This document shows positions 7,150-15,839 of a DNA stretch of 64,000 bases, piece by piece. Below the pieces are notes generated by a model. That model did no database searches. It was not told where the DNA came from and saw only the letters and a list, made by a program, of their open reading frames with translations. Source of the DNA: Flavobacteriaceae bacterium (GTDB taxonomy: Bacteria > Bacteroidota > Bacteroidia > Flavobacteriales > Flavobacteriaceae); assembly GCA_028284005.1 (NCBI GenBank), contig JANQSO010000005.1, forward strand, positions 186,001 to 250,000, given 5' to 3'. The number at the start of each line of letters is the position of its first letter. Position 1 is the stretch's first letter. The translations under genes and the position numbers were made by a program.

Positions 7150-9924
7150 ATGAAGCAATTATTTACTATCCTACTTTTAGGTTTTACAGCATTTTCATTC
7201 GCTCAGGGAACCGGCTCTATTGTAGGTAAACTAACAGATAAAGATTATAACGATGACCCTCTCCCATTTGCTAATATAGTTATTAAGGGTACCAATAAAG
7301 GGGTAACATCGGATATTGATGGTTTATATGCTATTGAAAATGTAATGCCTGGAGAATATACCGTAGTGTTTAGTTTTGTTGGTTATGAAACTGTTGAAAT
7401 AGACAACGTAAAAGTAGAAGCAAATAAAGTAACTACTGTAAATGTCCCTATGGGTGCCAGTGCTGCTGCTCTTGATGAAGTGGTCATCAAAACCACTACA
7501 AAAAGAGAAAGTGTAGTGGCTCTTTTAATAGAACAAAAAAAGGCAGTTGAAATTAAAGAAAGTATAGGCGCCCAGGAAATGGGAAAACTGGGTATAAGCG
7601 ATGCTTCTTCCGCTACTACAAAAATTTCCGGCATCAATAAAACAGATGGTTCCGGAGATGTGTTTGTTCGTGGCTTGGGAGATCGATACTTATCTACGAC
7701 CTTGAATGGATTGCCCATACCATCTGATGATATTGAACGAAAAAATATTGACCTAAGCCTTTTCCCAACAAGACTCATCCAAAGTGTTTCGGTAAGTAAA
7801 ACAACATCTCCACGAATATCTGCAGATCAATCCTCCGGGAATATAGACATTACTTCCAAAGAGCTTAATAATAGTAAGGTATTGTCATTTAGCTTGAGCA
7901 GTTCTGCAAATACAAACGTAGTATCCGATGGTGTTTTTGACAACTATAAAGGCTCTGCCAATAGCAGTGACCTTTCATTTGGATTTTATTCCAGTGACCT
8001 GAATGCAAGAGATGCCATTACTCAACAGAGTTGGAACCCGGAGGTAATAGACACTCCAATAAATCGTTCTTTTGGATTAAGTGCAGGAACAAAAATTGGA
8101 GAAAATTTACGTGTACTGATTACTGCAGGACAGTCTGACAACTACGAATACAGAGAGGGCGTTTTCAGACAATTTCGATCTAACTTTATTGATGATATTG
8201 TTCCTGATGCAATTACATGGTCAAGAACTATTACTACTTCAGGGTTATTTCATTCGGAATACAAAATCGATGACAACAACGATTTACAGTTTAACACACT
8301 CTTTATAAATAAAATTCAGGATAATGTATTTGAAGGAGGTAGGGCAGGTACGGGAGTTATTTTTGAGGAAACGGACCCAACGGAAGGATTATCTCAATTT
8401 ATCCGTGACCAGAACCTTAAAAAGACACTCCTTTCCGTTTCTCAATTGAGCGGAACTCATGATATTTCAGAAAAAAACAAATTAGATTGGGCAGCCGGTT
8501 ACAACTTCCTGAGTGCAGATGAACCAAAGAGGATTAGAAATGAAGTAAACTTCAATGAGGATATTGTACAATTAGGGCGTACCGGTGGTTTTCAGCAAAG
8601 AAAAAGTTTTCAGAAAATAGAAGATATAGAATATAACGGACGCCTGGAAGATGTTCATACCTTTTATGAAACCGACACGAATTTATTTCAAGTAACAGCC
8701 GGTATAAATTTCAGAAATAAAACAAGAGATTTTAAATCTCAATTCTTCGGTGTGGAAGAAGCGTTTACCAATGCCATCAACCCGGAGTCCATTGACCTTA
8801 TATCGGATATTTTTACACAATCAAGATTTGATAACGGTGTGCTTAAATTAAATACGCTTCGTGCCGACCTGTATGATGGTGAATTAAAGTCCATTGCCGG
8901 GTATATTGATTTTATTGGGACGATCGGCAAATTAACCGTGGAAGCAGGTGTACGTTATCAAAATGATGATATTAGTGTGAACTTTGATGTCGGGAACTTT
9001 CCCGGGAGATTAGGCAGCACTGCAAAAGAATATCGCAGATTATATCCTTCGGTAAATTTGAAGTACGCCATTAATGACGAACATAACATTCGTTTTGCCA
9101 ATAGTATCACTACTACCTTACCCGAATTTAAGGAAATTGCTCCTTTTGAATATGTTTCTCAAGTAGGCCAGGTAACTCGTGGTAATCCAAATATTGAAGC
9201 ATCTATAGATTACAATTATGATCTAAAATGGGAATACTTTCCTTCCAGTGATCAGTTAGTTTCTGTTACAGGGTTTTACAAAAAAATTGAAGATCCTATC
9301 AATAAGGTTCAGGATAGAGGTTCTGCAGGTGTATTCTCTTATTTCAATTCTGGTAACAAAGCCGAAGTTTATGGTGTTGAGCTGGAAACAAGAATAAACA
9401 TTTTAGACCAGGAAGGTAAGCCTGGTTTAAAAACAAATCTGAATATTTCCCGAATGTGGCATGAACAAGACTTGCTGGAGATCTTTGATGAAGACGGAAA
9501 TTTTGTAAGAACCTTTAGATATAAAGGACTCACAAAAACAGACCTTCAGGGAGCATCAGACTGGATCATAAACGCTACACTTAATTTTTCCACAAATACA
9601 GAAAATCCTTTTGAAGCTGCCCTGACCGGAAATTATACTTCAGATAAGGTATACGCTCTTGGAGCTCCCGAAATTCAGACATCCAGTGATATAAACTATA
9701 ACGATGCGATCGTGGAAAAAGGATTTGTAAGGTTAGACCTTCTTTTGAATAAGGAAATAAACGATCATTTAAAAATAGGGCTTTCCGGGAAAAACTTATT
9801 GGACCCGGAAATAAAAAGAACTCAATTGATACGCCCAAGTACAACAGGGATCGAAACAGAAGAAACTGTTCTTTCCTATACAAAAGGGCTTCAAATAGGC
9901 TTTAATGTTAACTACTCTTTTTAA
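7150..9924 (+). CDS. TonB-dependent outer-membrane receptor with carboxypeptidase-like N-terminal domain
   Basis: A 924-residue outer-membrane transporter powered by TonB. It has a signal peptide (residues 1-19, cut after FSFAQ), a CarboxypepD_reg-like beta-sandwich (about residues 20-105: GSIVGKL...LPFANIVIKGTNKG...), a plug domain (about residues 115-240, with VFVRGLGDRYLSTTLNGLPIP), and then a 22-stranded barrel ending in an aromatic residue (VNYSF). It lacks the features of a classic SusC, and its downstream partner (32 bp away) is a beta-helix lipoprotein rather than SusD. The promoter region carries the 11-bp repeat array described at 7052, so the substrate may contain phosphate. Substrate is not determinable from sequence. 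Confidence 0.93.
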   Translation: MKQLFTILLLGFTAFSFAQGTGSIVGKLTDKDYNDDPLPFANIVIKGTNKGVTSDIDGLYAIENVMPGEYTVVFSFVGYETVEIDNVKVEANKVTTVNVPMGASAAALDEVVIKTTTKRESVVALLIEQKKAVEIKESIGAQEMGKLGISDASSATTKISGINKTDGSGDVFVRGLGDRYLSTTLNGLPIPSDDIERKNIDLSLFPTRLIQSVSVSKTTSPRISADQSSGNIDITSKELNNSKVLSFSLSSSANTNVVSDGVFDNYKGSANSSDLSFGFYSSDLNARDAITQQSWNPEVIDTPINRSFGLSAGTKIGENLRVLITAGQSDNYEYREGVFRQFRSNFIDDIVPDAITWSRTITTSGLFHSEYKIDDNNDLQFNTLFINKIQDNVFEGGRAGTGVIFEETDPTEGLSQFIRDQNLKKTLLSVSQLSGTHDISEKNKLDWAAGYNFLSADEPKRIRNEVNFNEDIVQLGRTGGFQQRKSFQKIEDIEYNGRLEDVHTFYETDTNLFQVTAGINFRNKTRDFKSQFFGVEEAFTNAINPESIDLISDIFTQSRFDNGVLKLNTLRADLYDGELKSIAGYIDFIGTIGKLTVEAGVRYQNDDISVNFDVGNFPGRLGSTAKEYRRLYPSVNLKYAINDEHNIRFANSITTTLPEFKEIAPFEYVSQVGQVTRGNPNIEASIDYNYDLKWEYFPSSDQLVSVTGFYKKIEDPINKVQDRGSAGVFSYFNSGNKAEVYGVELETRINILDQEGKPGLKTNLNISRMWHEQDLLEIFDEDGNFVRTFRYKGLTKTDLQGASDWIINATLNFSTNTENPFEAALTGNYTSDKVYALGAPEIQTSSDINYNDAIVEKGFVRLDLLLNKEINDHLKIGLSGKNLLDPEIKRTQLIRPSTTGIETEETVLSYTKGLQIGFNVNYSF

Positions 9925-9956
9925 AATTAATTAATGTTCAACTCAATTAAAAAATC

Positions 9957-11900
9957 ATGAAAAACTTTAAAACAATAGCGACACTATTTGCTGTTTTAGC
10001 AATGCTGATCATAACAGGTTGCAGCAGCAGTGATGATACGGTTATCGTTGACGATGAACCGACCGGAAGTTCAGACCTAAGCGGTGACTTAACCGAAGAC
10101 AGAGTCCTTGACCCTTCAATAGAATATGCAATAACAGCACCTTACCTCGTAAAGTCCGGTGCGAAGCTAACCATACCGGCCGGAACTGTTATTGTTTCTG
10201 AAACCGGAACAGACAGATATATTGCAGTTGAACAAGGAGGTGAAATTGATATACAGGGTACTGCAAGTCTTCCTGTTATTATGCGATCTGCAAACAGTAA
10301 CCCCGGAGACTGGGGTGGTTTACTTCTTTGTGGTGAAGCCAGAACTACAGAAGGGGTAGATGCAACTGCTGAAGTAGGTGGCCTTATCTATGGAGGTACT
10401 AACGATGGTGATAGTTCTGGAAATATTGATTACCTTATTATAAAAGGAGCAGGAGCTCAAATTAATAATGATTCTCAATACAACGGATTAACTCTTTATT
10501 CAGTAGGTTCCGGAACTACCATTGACAATGTTGCTCTTGTTGATGGTGCAGATGATGGTGTTGAATTCTTTGGAGGAACTGTTTCCGTAAACAACCTATA
10601 TCTTGAAAATAACGAGGATGACGCTGTGGATTGGACCGAAGGGTGGAATGGTACAGTTACCAATACTTACGTATTACATACAATTGATGGTTTCTCTACT
10701 GCTGTTGAAGCAGATGGTGACAATAACAATCCAAAATTGGTGAATTTTACAGCCAGCTCTACTACAGGTGGTACTGCTTTACAGTTTAAAAAAGAGTCTG
10801 GCGCTACTATTACTGGACTATCATTGACGGGTTATGAAACCTCAATTGATATGAAAGATGACGGCCCTCTTACCAATGTGATCATTGATGGCGAAACCGG
10901 AGATCCAAACGCAACTTATATTGCTCCTCCAACTGTTGATATAGCTATTTTTAGCTGGGTGAATTCAAACCAATCCGGCCAGGAATTTACTATTCTTGAA
11001 GGTAGCGTTACCGGAACGGTAACATTGGATCCAAATGTAAAATACCTTCTTAACAATTCATATATAGTGCAAGATGGTGGCAAACTAATAATCCCAGCCG
11101 GAACTAAAATAACAGCACGTGATGCAGGTACAGAAGTTTATATAGCTGTATTAAAAGGCGGTAAAATTGAAATAAACGGGACCAGTTCAAATCCGGTTGT
11201 TATGTCTTCTCAGGCTGCTCAACCCGGAGATTGGGGTGGTTTGACCATTTGTGGTGATGGTCCAACAACCGAAGGTGTAAATGCTACCGCAGAAGTAGGT
11301 GGTTTCATTTATGGAGGTAATAACCCTAACGATGATTCTGGTAATATAGACTACCTGGTCATCTTAGGAACAGGTGCTCAAATTAATTCTGACTCTCAAT
11401 ACAATGGTGTTTCACTATATGCTGTTGGAGATCAAACATCGATAAATAACCTGGCAGTAATCAACGGAGCTGATGATGGTATTGAATTCTTTGGAGGAAC
11501 TGTAAGTGCTACTAACTTGTATTTTGAAAACAATGAAGATGATTCTGTAGACTGGACCGAAGGATGGAACGGAGGTATAACCAACACCTATGTTTTACAT
11601 GAGATCGATGGTTTCTCAACTGCTGTTGAAGCAGATGGTGATAACAACAATCCTTCCATTACAAATTTCACAGCTATATCATCTACAGGTGGTACAGCCT
11701 TACAATTCAAAAAAGAATCCGGAGCAAGTTTGACAAACGTTCTACTTACAAGTTATGACACAAATGTAGATATGAAAGACGATGGGCCTATAGGCAATGT
11801 AATTGTAGATGGTGTCCCAATGACTGCTCCTACAGATGATGTATTTAACGGTACTGCTGTTGATATTTCCGGATGGAACTGGATCAATACTAGATTGTAA
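9957..11900 (+). CDS. Surface/periplasmic lipoprotein with two tandem beta-helix-like modules
   Basis: 647 residues. A signal peptide with lipobox (MLIITGC, Cys at about 22) and Ser-Ser-Ser-Asp-Asp spacer mark a lipoprotein, probably exported to the outer membrane. Two homologous halves (about residues 50-335 and 350-645) share the landmarks TIPAGT, PGDWGGL, AEVGG-IYGG, SGNIDYL, DSQYNG, DDG-EFFGGTV, NNEDD-VDWTEGWNG and DGFSTAVEADGDNNNP, which suggests an internal duplication of a right-handed parallel beta-helix. Acidic loops rich in D/N/E may bind cations. It follows the TonB receptor by 32 bp and is surely its partner, in the position a SusD would hold. The same GDWGG fold recurs in the protein at 54421. 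Function unknown; ligand capture for the receptor is my inference. Confidence 0.88.
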   Translation: MKNFKTIATLFAVLAMLIITGCSSSDDTVIVDDEPTGSSDLSGDLTEDRVLDPSIEYAITAPYLVKSGAKLTIPAGTVIVSETGTDRYIAVEQGGEIDIQGTASLPVIMRSANSNPGDWGGLLLCGEARTTEGVDATAEVGGLIYGGTNDGDSSGNIDYLIIKGAGAQINNDSQYNGLTLYSVGSGTTIDNVALVDGADDGVEFFGGTVSVNNLYLENNEDDAVDWTEGWNGTVTNTYVLHTIDGFSTAVEADGDNNNPKLVNFTASSTTGGTALQFKKESGATITGLSLTGYETSIDMKDDGPLTNVIIDGETGDPNATYIAPPTVDIAIFSWVNSNQSGQEFTILEGSVTGTVTLDPNVKYLLNNSYIVQDGGKLIIPAGTKITARDAGTEVYIAVLKGGKIEINGTSSNPVVMSSQAAQPGDWGGLTICGDGPTTEGVNATAEVGGFIYGGNNPNDDSGNIDYLVILGTGAQINSDSQYNGVSLYAVGDQTSINNLAVINGADDGIEFFGGTVSATNLYFENNEDDSVDWTEGWNGGITNTYVLHEIDGFSTAVEADGDNNNPSITNFTAISSTGGTALQFKKESGASLTNVLLTSYDTNVDMKDDGPIGNVIVDGVPMTAPTDDVFNGTAVDISGWNWINTRL

Positions 11901-11935
11901 TTCATAAGAAACCCTTATAATTTATTCTATTAGCC

Positions 11936-11967
11936 AAAAAGAGCTTCTTTAAAAAGAAGCTCTTTTT
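11936..11967. terminator. Terminator after the lipoprotein gene
   Basis: A 15-bp perfect stem (aaaaagagcttcttt / aaagaagctcttttt) with a two-base loop and trailing T residues. The A-rich left arm lets it also serve the converging carbonic anhydrase transcript. Confidence 0.85.
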
Positions 11968-12011
11968 TATTGCAGTATATCTAAAGATTTTTGCTCTTAA
12001 CAATGAAAAAA

Positions 12012-12641
12012 TTAAACATCGAAGGATACACTACCATTACTAATATCATACATGGCACCAACGATCATTATCTCGTTATTTTTTTCCATTTCAGATAGAA
12101 TAGGACTTTCTTTTCGAATGTTCTCTATGGTTAATTGTACATTTTTTACTGCAACGGTATTTACAAAATCCAAATTACCCGAATTTCTAAGAGCATTATC
12201 TTCGGGTTCTGTAACTGCTTCCACTGCAGGCTCGATCTTTTCGATCAATTTTGTAAGGTTTCCAAGTCTTGCATGGTCACATGCGCCTTTTACAGCACCG
12301 CAACTGGTATGGCCCAATACTACGACTAGCTTGGTTCCTGCCAGTTTACAGGCAAATTCCATACTACCTAAAATATCTTCGTTTACAAAATTTCCTGCAA
12401 TTCGAACACTAAAAATATCTCCCACTCCCTGATCAAAAACCAGTTCGGCAGAGACTCTGGAATCAATACAGCTTAAAATTGTAGCAAAGGGAAACTGTCC
12501 ATGGGTAGTTTCACTTACCTGTTGCATTAAATTTCTATTAGCGCCTGAATTATCTTGAAATCTTTGGTTTCCTTCTTTTAAATATTGCAGTGACTTTTGA
12601 GGTGTCATTGCTGCTTGTGTTTCTTTTGTATGTGCTTTCAT
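12012..12641 (-). CDS. Beta-class carbonic anhydrase
   Basis: A cytosolic zinc enzyme that interconverts CO2 and bicarbonate; 209 residues. The zinc ligands are visible: Cys and the Asp-Arg dyad in SCIDSRVSAE (about residues 57-66), and His and Cys in LGHTSCGAVKGA (about residues 110-121). No signal peptide is seen. It lies 19 bp downstream of a SulP transporter on the same strand. This pairing is known from marine flavobacteria, where it is thought to supply bicarbonate for anaplerotic carboxylation. Within the operon the enzyme would equilibrate imported bicarbonate. Confidence 0.94.
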   Translation of the reverse strand: MKAHTKETQAAMTPQKSLQYLKEGNQRFQDNSGANRNLMQQVSETTHGQFPFATILSCIDSRVSAELVFDQGVGDIFSVRIAGNFVNEDILGSMEFACKLAGTKLVVVLGHTSCGAVKGACDHARLGNLTKLIEKIEPAVEAVTEPEDNALRNSGNLDFVNTVAVKNVQLTIENIRKESPILSEMEKNNEIMIVGAMYDISNGSVSFDV

Positions 12642-12660
12642 TATTTTTCTTTTATGTTTT

Positions 12661-14508
12661 TTAATCTAGATATTTGTTTCTTACATTTTTGTTGATCCAT
12701 ACCAGGCATTCCTTAAAATTCTTAAAAGTATGCTCCGGTGGAATAAGGTCCGGTATAATATCTATACGCTCTAACATATACCTTGGTTGTTTGAGTACGT
12801 CTACTAACAATACATTTATACCTCTCCTGGAAAGGTCCACAAGAATGTCTTCCATAGCGTATAACCCCGATTGGTCAATATACTGCATTCTGTCCATTCT
12901 TATAATTACCGCAGAAGCAGTTTCGGGAATTTGAGTAGCCAGTTGCTGGAACTCACTTGTAGAACCAAAAAACAAAGGCCCTTTTATGTGTTTAATAAAC
13001 ACTTCTTCTTTTAATTCTTCAGGGAAGTTATGTTCATCATCCCATGCTTTTTCCTTCAGTAATGTCTTCACATCGGACCTTTCTGCTGTAAGGTCTCCCA
13101 TCTTCTTCATAAACATTAGAGATGCGATCACCAATCCTATCCCTACTGCATAAACCAGGTTCCAGACAGAGGACAAAATCAATACCGTAAGCATAATTAT
13201 TACCTCGGCCCTCGGCATATTAGGAATGGCCCTTAATCCTTTATAATCCATCACGCCAATTCCTACTGTGATCAATATTCCCGCTAATACTGCCGCCGGA
13301 ATTTGCGATGCAACAGGTCCTAATGATAATAAAATTATAAATAACAGTATCCCGGCGATCATCCCGGACAACCTTGTTTTTCCTCCAGACTTTATATTTA
13401 CTACCGTTCTAATGGTAGCTCCAGCTCCGGGAATTCCTCCAAAAAGTGCTCCAATACTATTTCCAATTCCTTGTCCTACCAACTCTTTATTGGGTTCATG
13501 CTTTGTTTTGGTCATATTATCTGCCACCACAGAAGTTAATAATGAGTCAATAGCTCCTAACAAAGCTAGTGTAAGTGCCGTAAATATATACGGAGTAATG
13601 CCTGCTAAACTAAAATTAGTAAATATTTCGAAATTAGGGATTGGTAATCCGCTGGGGATCTCTTCAATAGGACGATAGTCTAATTTGAATCCATAGGCAA
13701 TTCCGGACACGACCAATAAAGCTACCAATGTACTTGGTACAACCGTAGTGATCCGTTTAAAACCATAAATAATTAGTATAGTTCCTAACGCCAACAGCAG
13801 TTCCAGCCAGTTGATGCTATTTAAAGCTCTCGGAAGCATTTTAATTGCTCCCAATACTCCGGAAGCTTCTGAAGCGGCCAATGTTTGAGATTCTTTAAGA
13901 ATATCTTCCTGGCTTATGCTTTCTGCCCTTTTAATGGTTTCTTTAAAATCTTCCAATACCAATATCCCTTCCCCTGCTTCTTCTTTTAAAATATTATCCA
14001 ATATGATCTCTTCAGCCATAGGCTTGAATTGATTTACATATTCGGTATCTTCTTTTGGATAGTATCCTATGGATGGAAGGATCTGTGTCACTAAAATAAT
14101 GATCCCTATAGCTGTCATAAAACCGGAGACAACCGGATAAGGGATGTATTTAATATATTTTCCCAGGCCAATGGCTCCCAGTCCTACTTGCATTAATCCA
14201 GCTAATAGGAATACAGATAAAATAACAGGTAATGCTTTATTTATATCACCATCGTTAATGGCAATTATACTTGCAATTACCACCATACTCACAGCAGTCA
14301 TGGGTGCTGTGGGCCCGGAAATCTGTGTATTGGTACCGCCAAATAGAGCGGCAAAGAAGCTTACAAAAATTGCTCCATACAACCCTGCACTTGGGCCTAA
14401 TCCGGAGCTTACTCCAAAAGCTAATGCCAGAGGTAAGGCCACAATTCCAGCTGTAATTCCTCCAAATAGATCACCTCTAAAGTATTTTAAATTAAATAGT
14501 TTTTTCAT
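12661..14508 (-). CDS. SulP-family anion (probably bicarbonate) transporter with STAS domain
   Basis: A 615-residue inner-membrane permease of the SulP/SLC26 family. The N-terminal half starts with the typical GDLFGGITAGIVALPLALAFG and continues with about 12 hydrophobic helices and a conserved NSIGALFGGIPGAGATIRTVVN. The C-terminal 110 residues form a cytosolic STAS domain (around SAVIIRMDRMQYIDQSGL). A soluble insertion of about 60 residues (QFKPMAEEIIL...SEAS, about residues 155-225) lies between helices in the first half. Being the first gene of an operon with a carbonic anhydrase points to bicarbonate rather than sulfate as substrate. A 7-bp inverted repeat lies 26 bp before its start codon. 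Confidence 0.9.
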   Translation of the reverse strand: MKKLFNLKYFRGDLFGGITAGIVALPLALAFGVSSGLGPSAGLYGAIFVSFFAALFGGTNTQISGPTAPMTAVSMVVIASIIAINDGDINKALPVILSVFLLAGLMQVGLGAIGLGKYIKYIPYPVVSGFMTAIGIIILVTQILPSIGYYPKEDTEYVNQFKPMAEEIILDNILKEEAGEGILVLEDFKETIKRAESISQEDILKESQTLAASEASGVLGAIKMLPRALNSINWLELLLALGTILIIYGFKRITTVVPSTLVALLVVSGIAYGFKLDYRPIEEIPSGLPIPNFEIFTNFSLAGITPYIFTALTLALLGAIDSLLTSVVADNMTKTKHEPNKELVGQGIGNSIGALFGGIPGAGATIRTVVNIKSGGKTRLSGMIAGILLFIILLSLGPVASQIPAAVLAGILITVGIGVMDYKGLRAIPNMPRAEVIIMLTVLILSSVWNLVYAVGIGLVIASLMFMKKMGDLTAERSDVKTLLKEKAWDDEHNFPEELKEEVFIKHIKGPLFFGSTSEFQQLATQIPETASAVIIRMDRMQYIDQSGLYAMEDILVDLSRRGINVLLVDVLKQPRYMLERIDIIPDLIPPEHTFKNFKECLVWINKNVRNKYLD

Positions 14509-14534
14509 TGTTATTTATATAAATGAATTTTTAA

Positions 14535-14562
14535 TTGACCTCTATTTAATACTAAAGGTCAA
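14535..14562. promoter_or_regulatory. Inverted repeat upstream of the SulP/carbonic anhydrase operon
   Basis: TTGACCT (14535-14541) and AGGTCAA (14556-14562) form a perfect 7-bp inverted repeat with a 14-bp AT-rich spacer. It lies in the 86-bp gap between the SulP start and the stop of the small gene upstream. With no T run it looks more like an operator than a terminator. The regulator is unknown. Confidence 0.4.
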
Positions 14563-14594
14563 GCAATAAGTTGAAATAAATATTTTTAAAAAAA

Positions 14595-14897
14595 TTAAAT
14601 AATAAACTCCGGAGGAGGGAGGTGTATTTCTGAAGTATACGAAGATGAATCCTCCAAATAAAAAATAAAATGAATATTCTCGTTAAGGTAATGGTTTATA
14701 GAAACCTCCGAAAATGGATTTATTAGTATTTTATTCTCTTCAATACCTTTTTCGGTCTTATTTTGAGATTCTTCTTCAGTAAAATCTATTAAAACCAATA
14801 CATCCGGTTCCAGGTCCAACATATTAAAAAATGGAGGGGCCAGCAATGAAAACAGTAATGAAAATGAAAATAAAGTTACCGCAAAAGATTTAAACAT
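14595..14897 (-). CDS. Small membrane-anchored or exported protein of unknown function
   Basis: 100 residues, beginning with a hydrophobic signal-like segment (about residues 3-25: SFAVTLFSFSLLFSLLAPPFF), then an acidic region rich in E/D/N and the ending HLPPPEFII. It lies upstream of SulP on the same strand, 86 bp away, and may share its transcript. I do not recognise the family. The clear export segment followed by a hydrophilic tail argues for a real gene. Confidence 0.6.
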   Translation of the reverse strand: MFKSFAVTLFSFSLLFSLLAPPFFNMLDLEPDVLVLIDFTEEESQNKTEKGIEENKILINPFSEVSINHYLNENIHFIFYLEDSSSYTSEIHLPPPEFII

Positions 14898-15016
14898 ATT
14901 ATTTATCCGGTTTCAGCAAATATAATTGCAAATATCCTTTTTAGATATTGAATATTTGTTAAAAAACCATTAAAATAGAAAAGACTAATACTTTAGGCCA
15001 TAAGATAAAGGAAAAC

Positions 15017-15047
15017 AAAAAAAGGCTCCAAATTTGGAGCCTTTTTT
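15017..15047. terminator. Terminator after the MORN-like protein gene
   Basis: Perfect palindrome AAAAAAGGCTCCAAA / TTTGGAGCCTTTTTT centred at 15032/15033, 18 bp past the stop of the minus-strand gene at 15065. Confidence 0.85.
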
Positions 15048-15064
15048 ACAATATCTTATTTTAA

Positions 15065-15424
15065 TTAATTGGAAACGACACGAGTATCTGTTACTTCCCA
15101 GGTTTTAACTTCTTTGATTTTGGTATTTTCATAAGTAACCTGCTTCATAATATCTCCCTGATAAAAATACCAGGTGCCAACTTTTTCGCCATTATTGTAT
15201 TGAGCTACCGCTGTTCTATTCCCAGAAATATCATAACTCGTCCATTTCCCCTGAAGTTTATTGTCTTTTGTATAAAAACCTGTTTGAGAAATAACTCCAT
15301 TGTCATGATAAAGTGTAGCTTCAATCACATCACCTTTCAATGTATAAGTGTCCTCTTTTACTTCTTGTCCAAATGCTATTCCCGTAAAAAGGAGGATAGC
15401 TAATATCATAATCGTTTTTTTCAT
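15065..15424 (-). CDS. Exported MORN-2/YwqK-like repeat protein
   Basis: 119 residues when started at the ATG at 15424, which opens a clean signal peptide (MKKTIMILAILLFTGIAFGQ). An in-frame ATG at 15436 would only add four residues (MLFD). The mature part shows MORN-variant repeats of the antitoxin YwqK type: GDVIEATLYHDNGVISQTGFY, LQGKWTSYDISGNRTAVAQY and NGEKVGTWYFY. It is probably periplasmic. Such proteins are common in flavobacteria but of unknown role. It stands alone, ends in a strong terminator, and is divergent from the phosphate porin. Confidence 0.82.
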   Translation of the reverse strand: MKKTIMILAILLFTGIAFGQEVKEDTYTLKGDVIEATLYHDNGVISQTGFYTKDNKLQGKWTSYDISGNRTAVAQYNNGEKVGTWYFYQGDIMKQVTYENTKIKEVKTWEVTDTRVVSN

Positions 15425-15695
15425 ATCAAATAGCATTTCATTAATAACTCAAATATACAAAATACATAACAATTATGAAATGTTTAGATAACATTAAATT
15501 TACATTAACTTTATAAGTATTTGATTTTCAGTTATATAAAAAATAAAATTTAACATTGAAAGTTGTAAAAAAATTATAGCATTCTTAATGTTTTTTTAAT
15601 ATTCTCTTTACTCTAACACTATCTATGTGTATTTTATTTGTAACGCATCTTTTAAATATCGTTTAGTTTTTGTCAACTTGATTTTAAAAGTGTAG

Positions 15696-15720
15696 GGCTA
15701 CCCGTTTGGGTAGCCTTTTT
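15696..15720 (+). terminator. Orphan intrinsic terminator (possible small RNA end)
   Basis: The 8-bp perfect stem GGCTACCC/GGGTAGCC with loop gttt is followed by TTTTT. No coding region on the plus strand ends before it, and the gene on its left is on the other strand and starts there. Confidence 0.6.
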
Positions 15721-15766
15721 CATTGAAAAAAGCATCTTTTAGAGTTCATTTAAAATTCTTTTTTTG

Positions 15767-15811
15767 TTTACGTGTCCTTAACATTAACTTAACATTAATG
15801 TTGGTTATTTG
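15767..15811 (+). promoter_or_regulatory. Pho-box-like repeats and -7 element before the porin
   Basis: Half-sites every 11 bp: TTTACG 15767, TTAACA 15778, TTAACA 15789. A gap of 13 bp leads to TTTG at 15808-15811, followed by CA. Repeat spacing and distance to TTTGCA are identical to those before the TonB receptor at 7150. Confidence 0.65.
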
Positions 15812-15839
15812 CAGCGACAAAAACTATAAACGATTTTAA

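Larger units (their letters stand above)
15437..15839. other. Intergenic region with an orphan terminator and a Pho-like promoter
   Basis: This 400-bp AT-rich gap separates the divergent MORN-like gene and the porin gene. I see no convincing protein gene. It holds a plus-strand hairpin terminator at 15696-15720 with no gene in front of it, and the 11-bp repeat promoter of the porin at 15767-15811. The orphan terminator suggests a small RNA transcribed from somewhere after about 15540. Confidence 0.5.

Noticed and set aside
7383..7778. Minus-strand frame inside the TonB receptor
   Set aside because: It is the complement of plug-domain codons, with no signal, domain or expression signal of its own.
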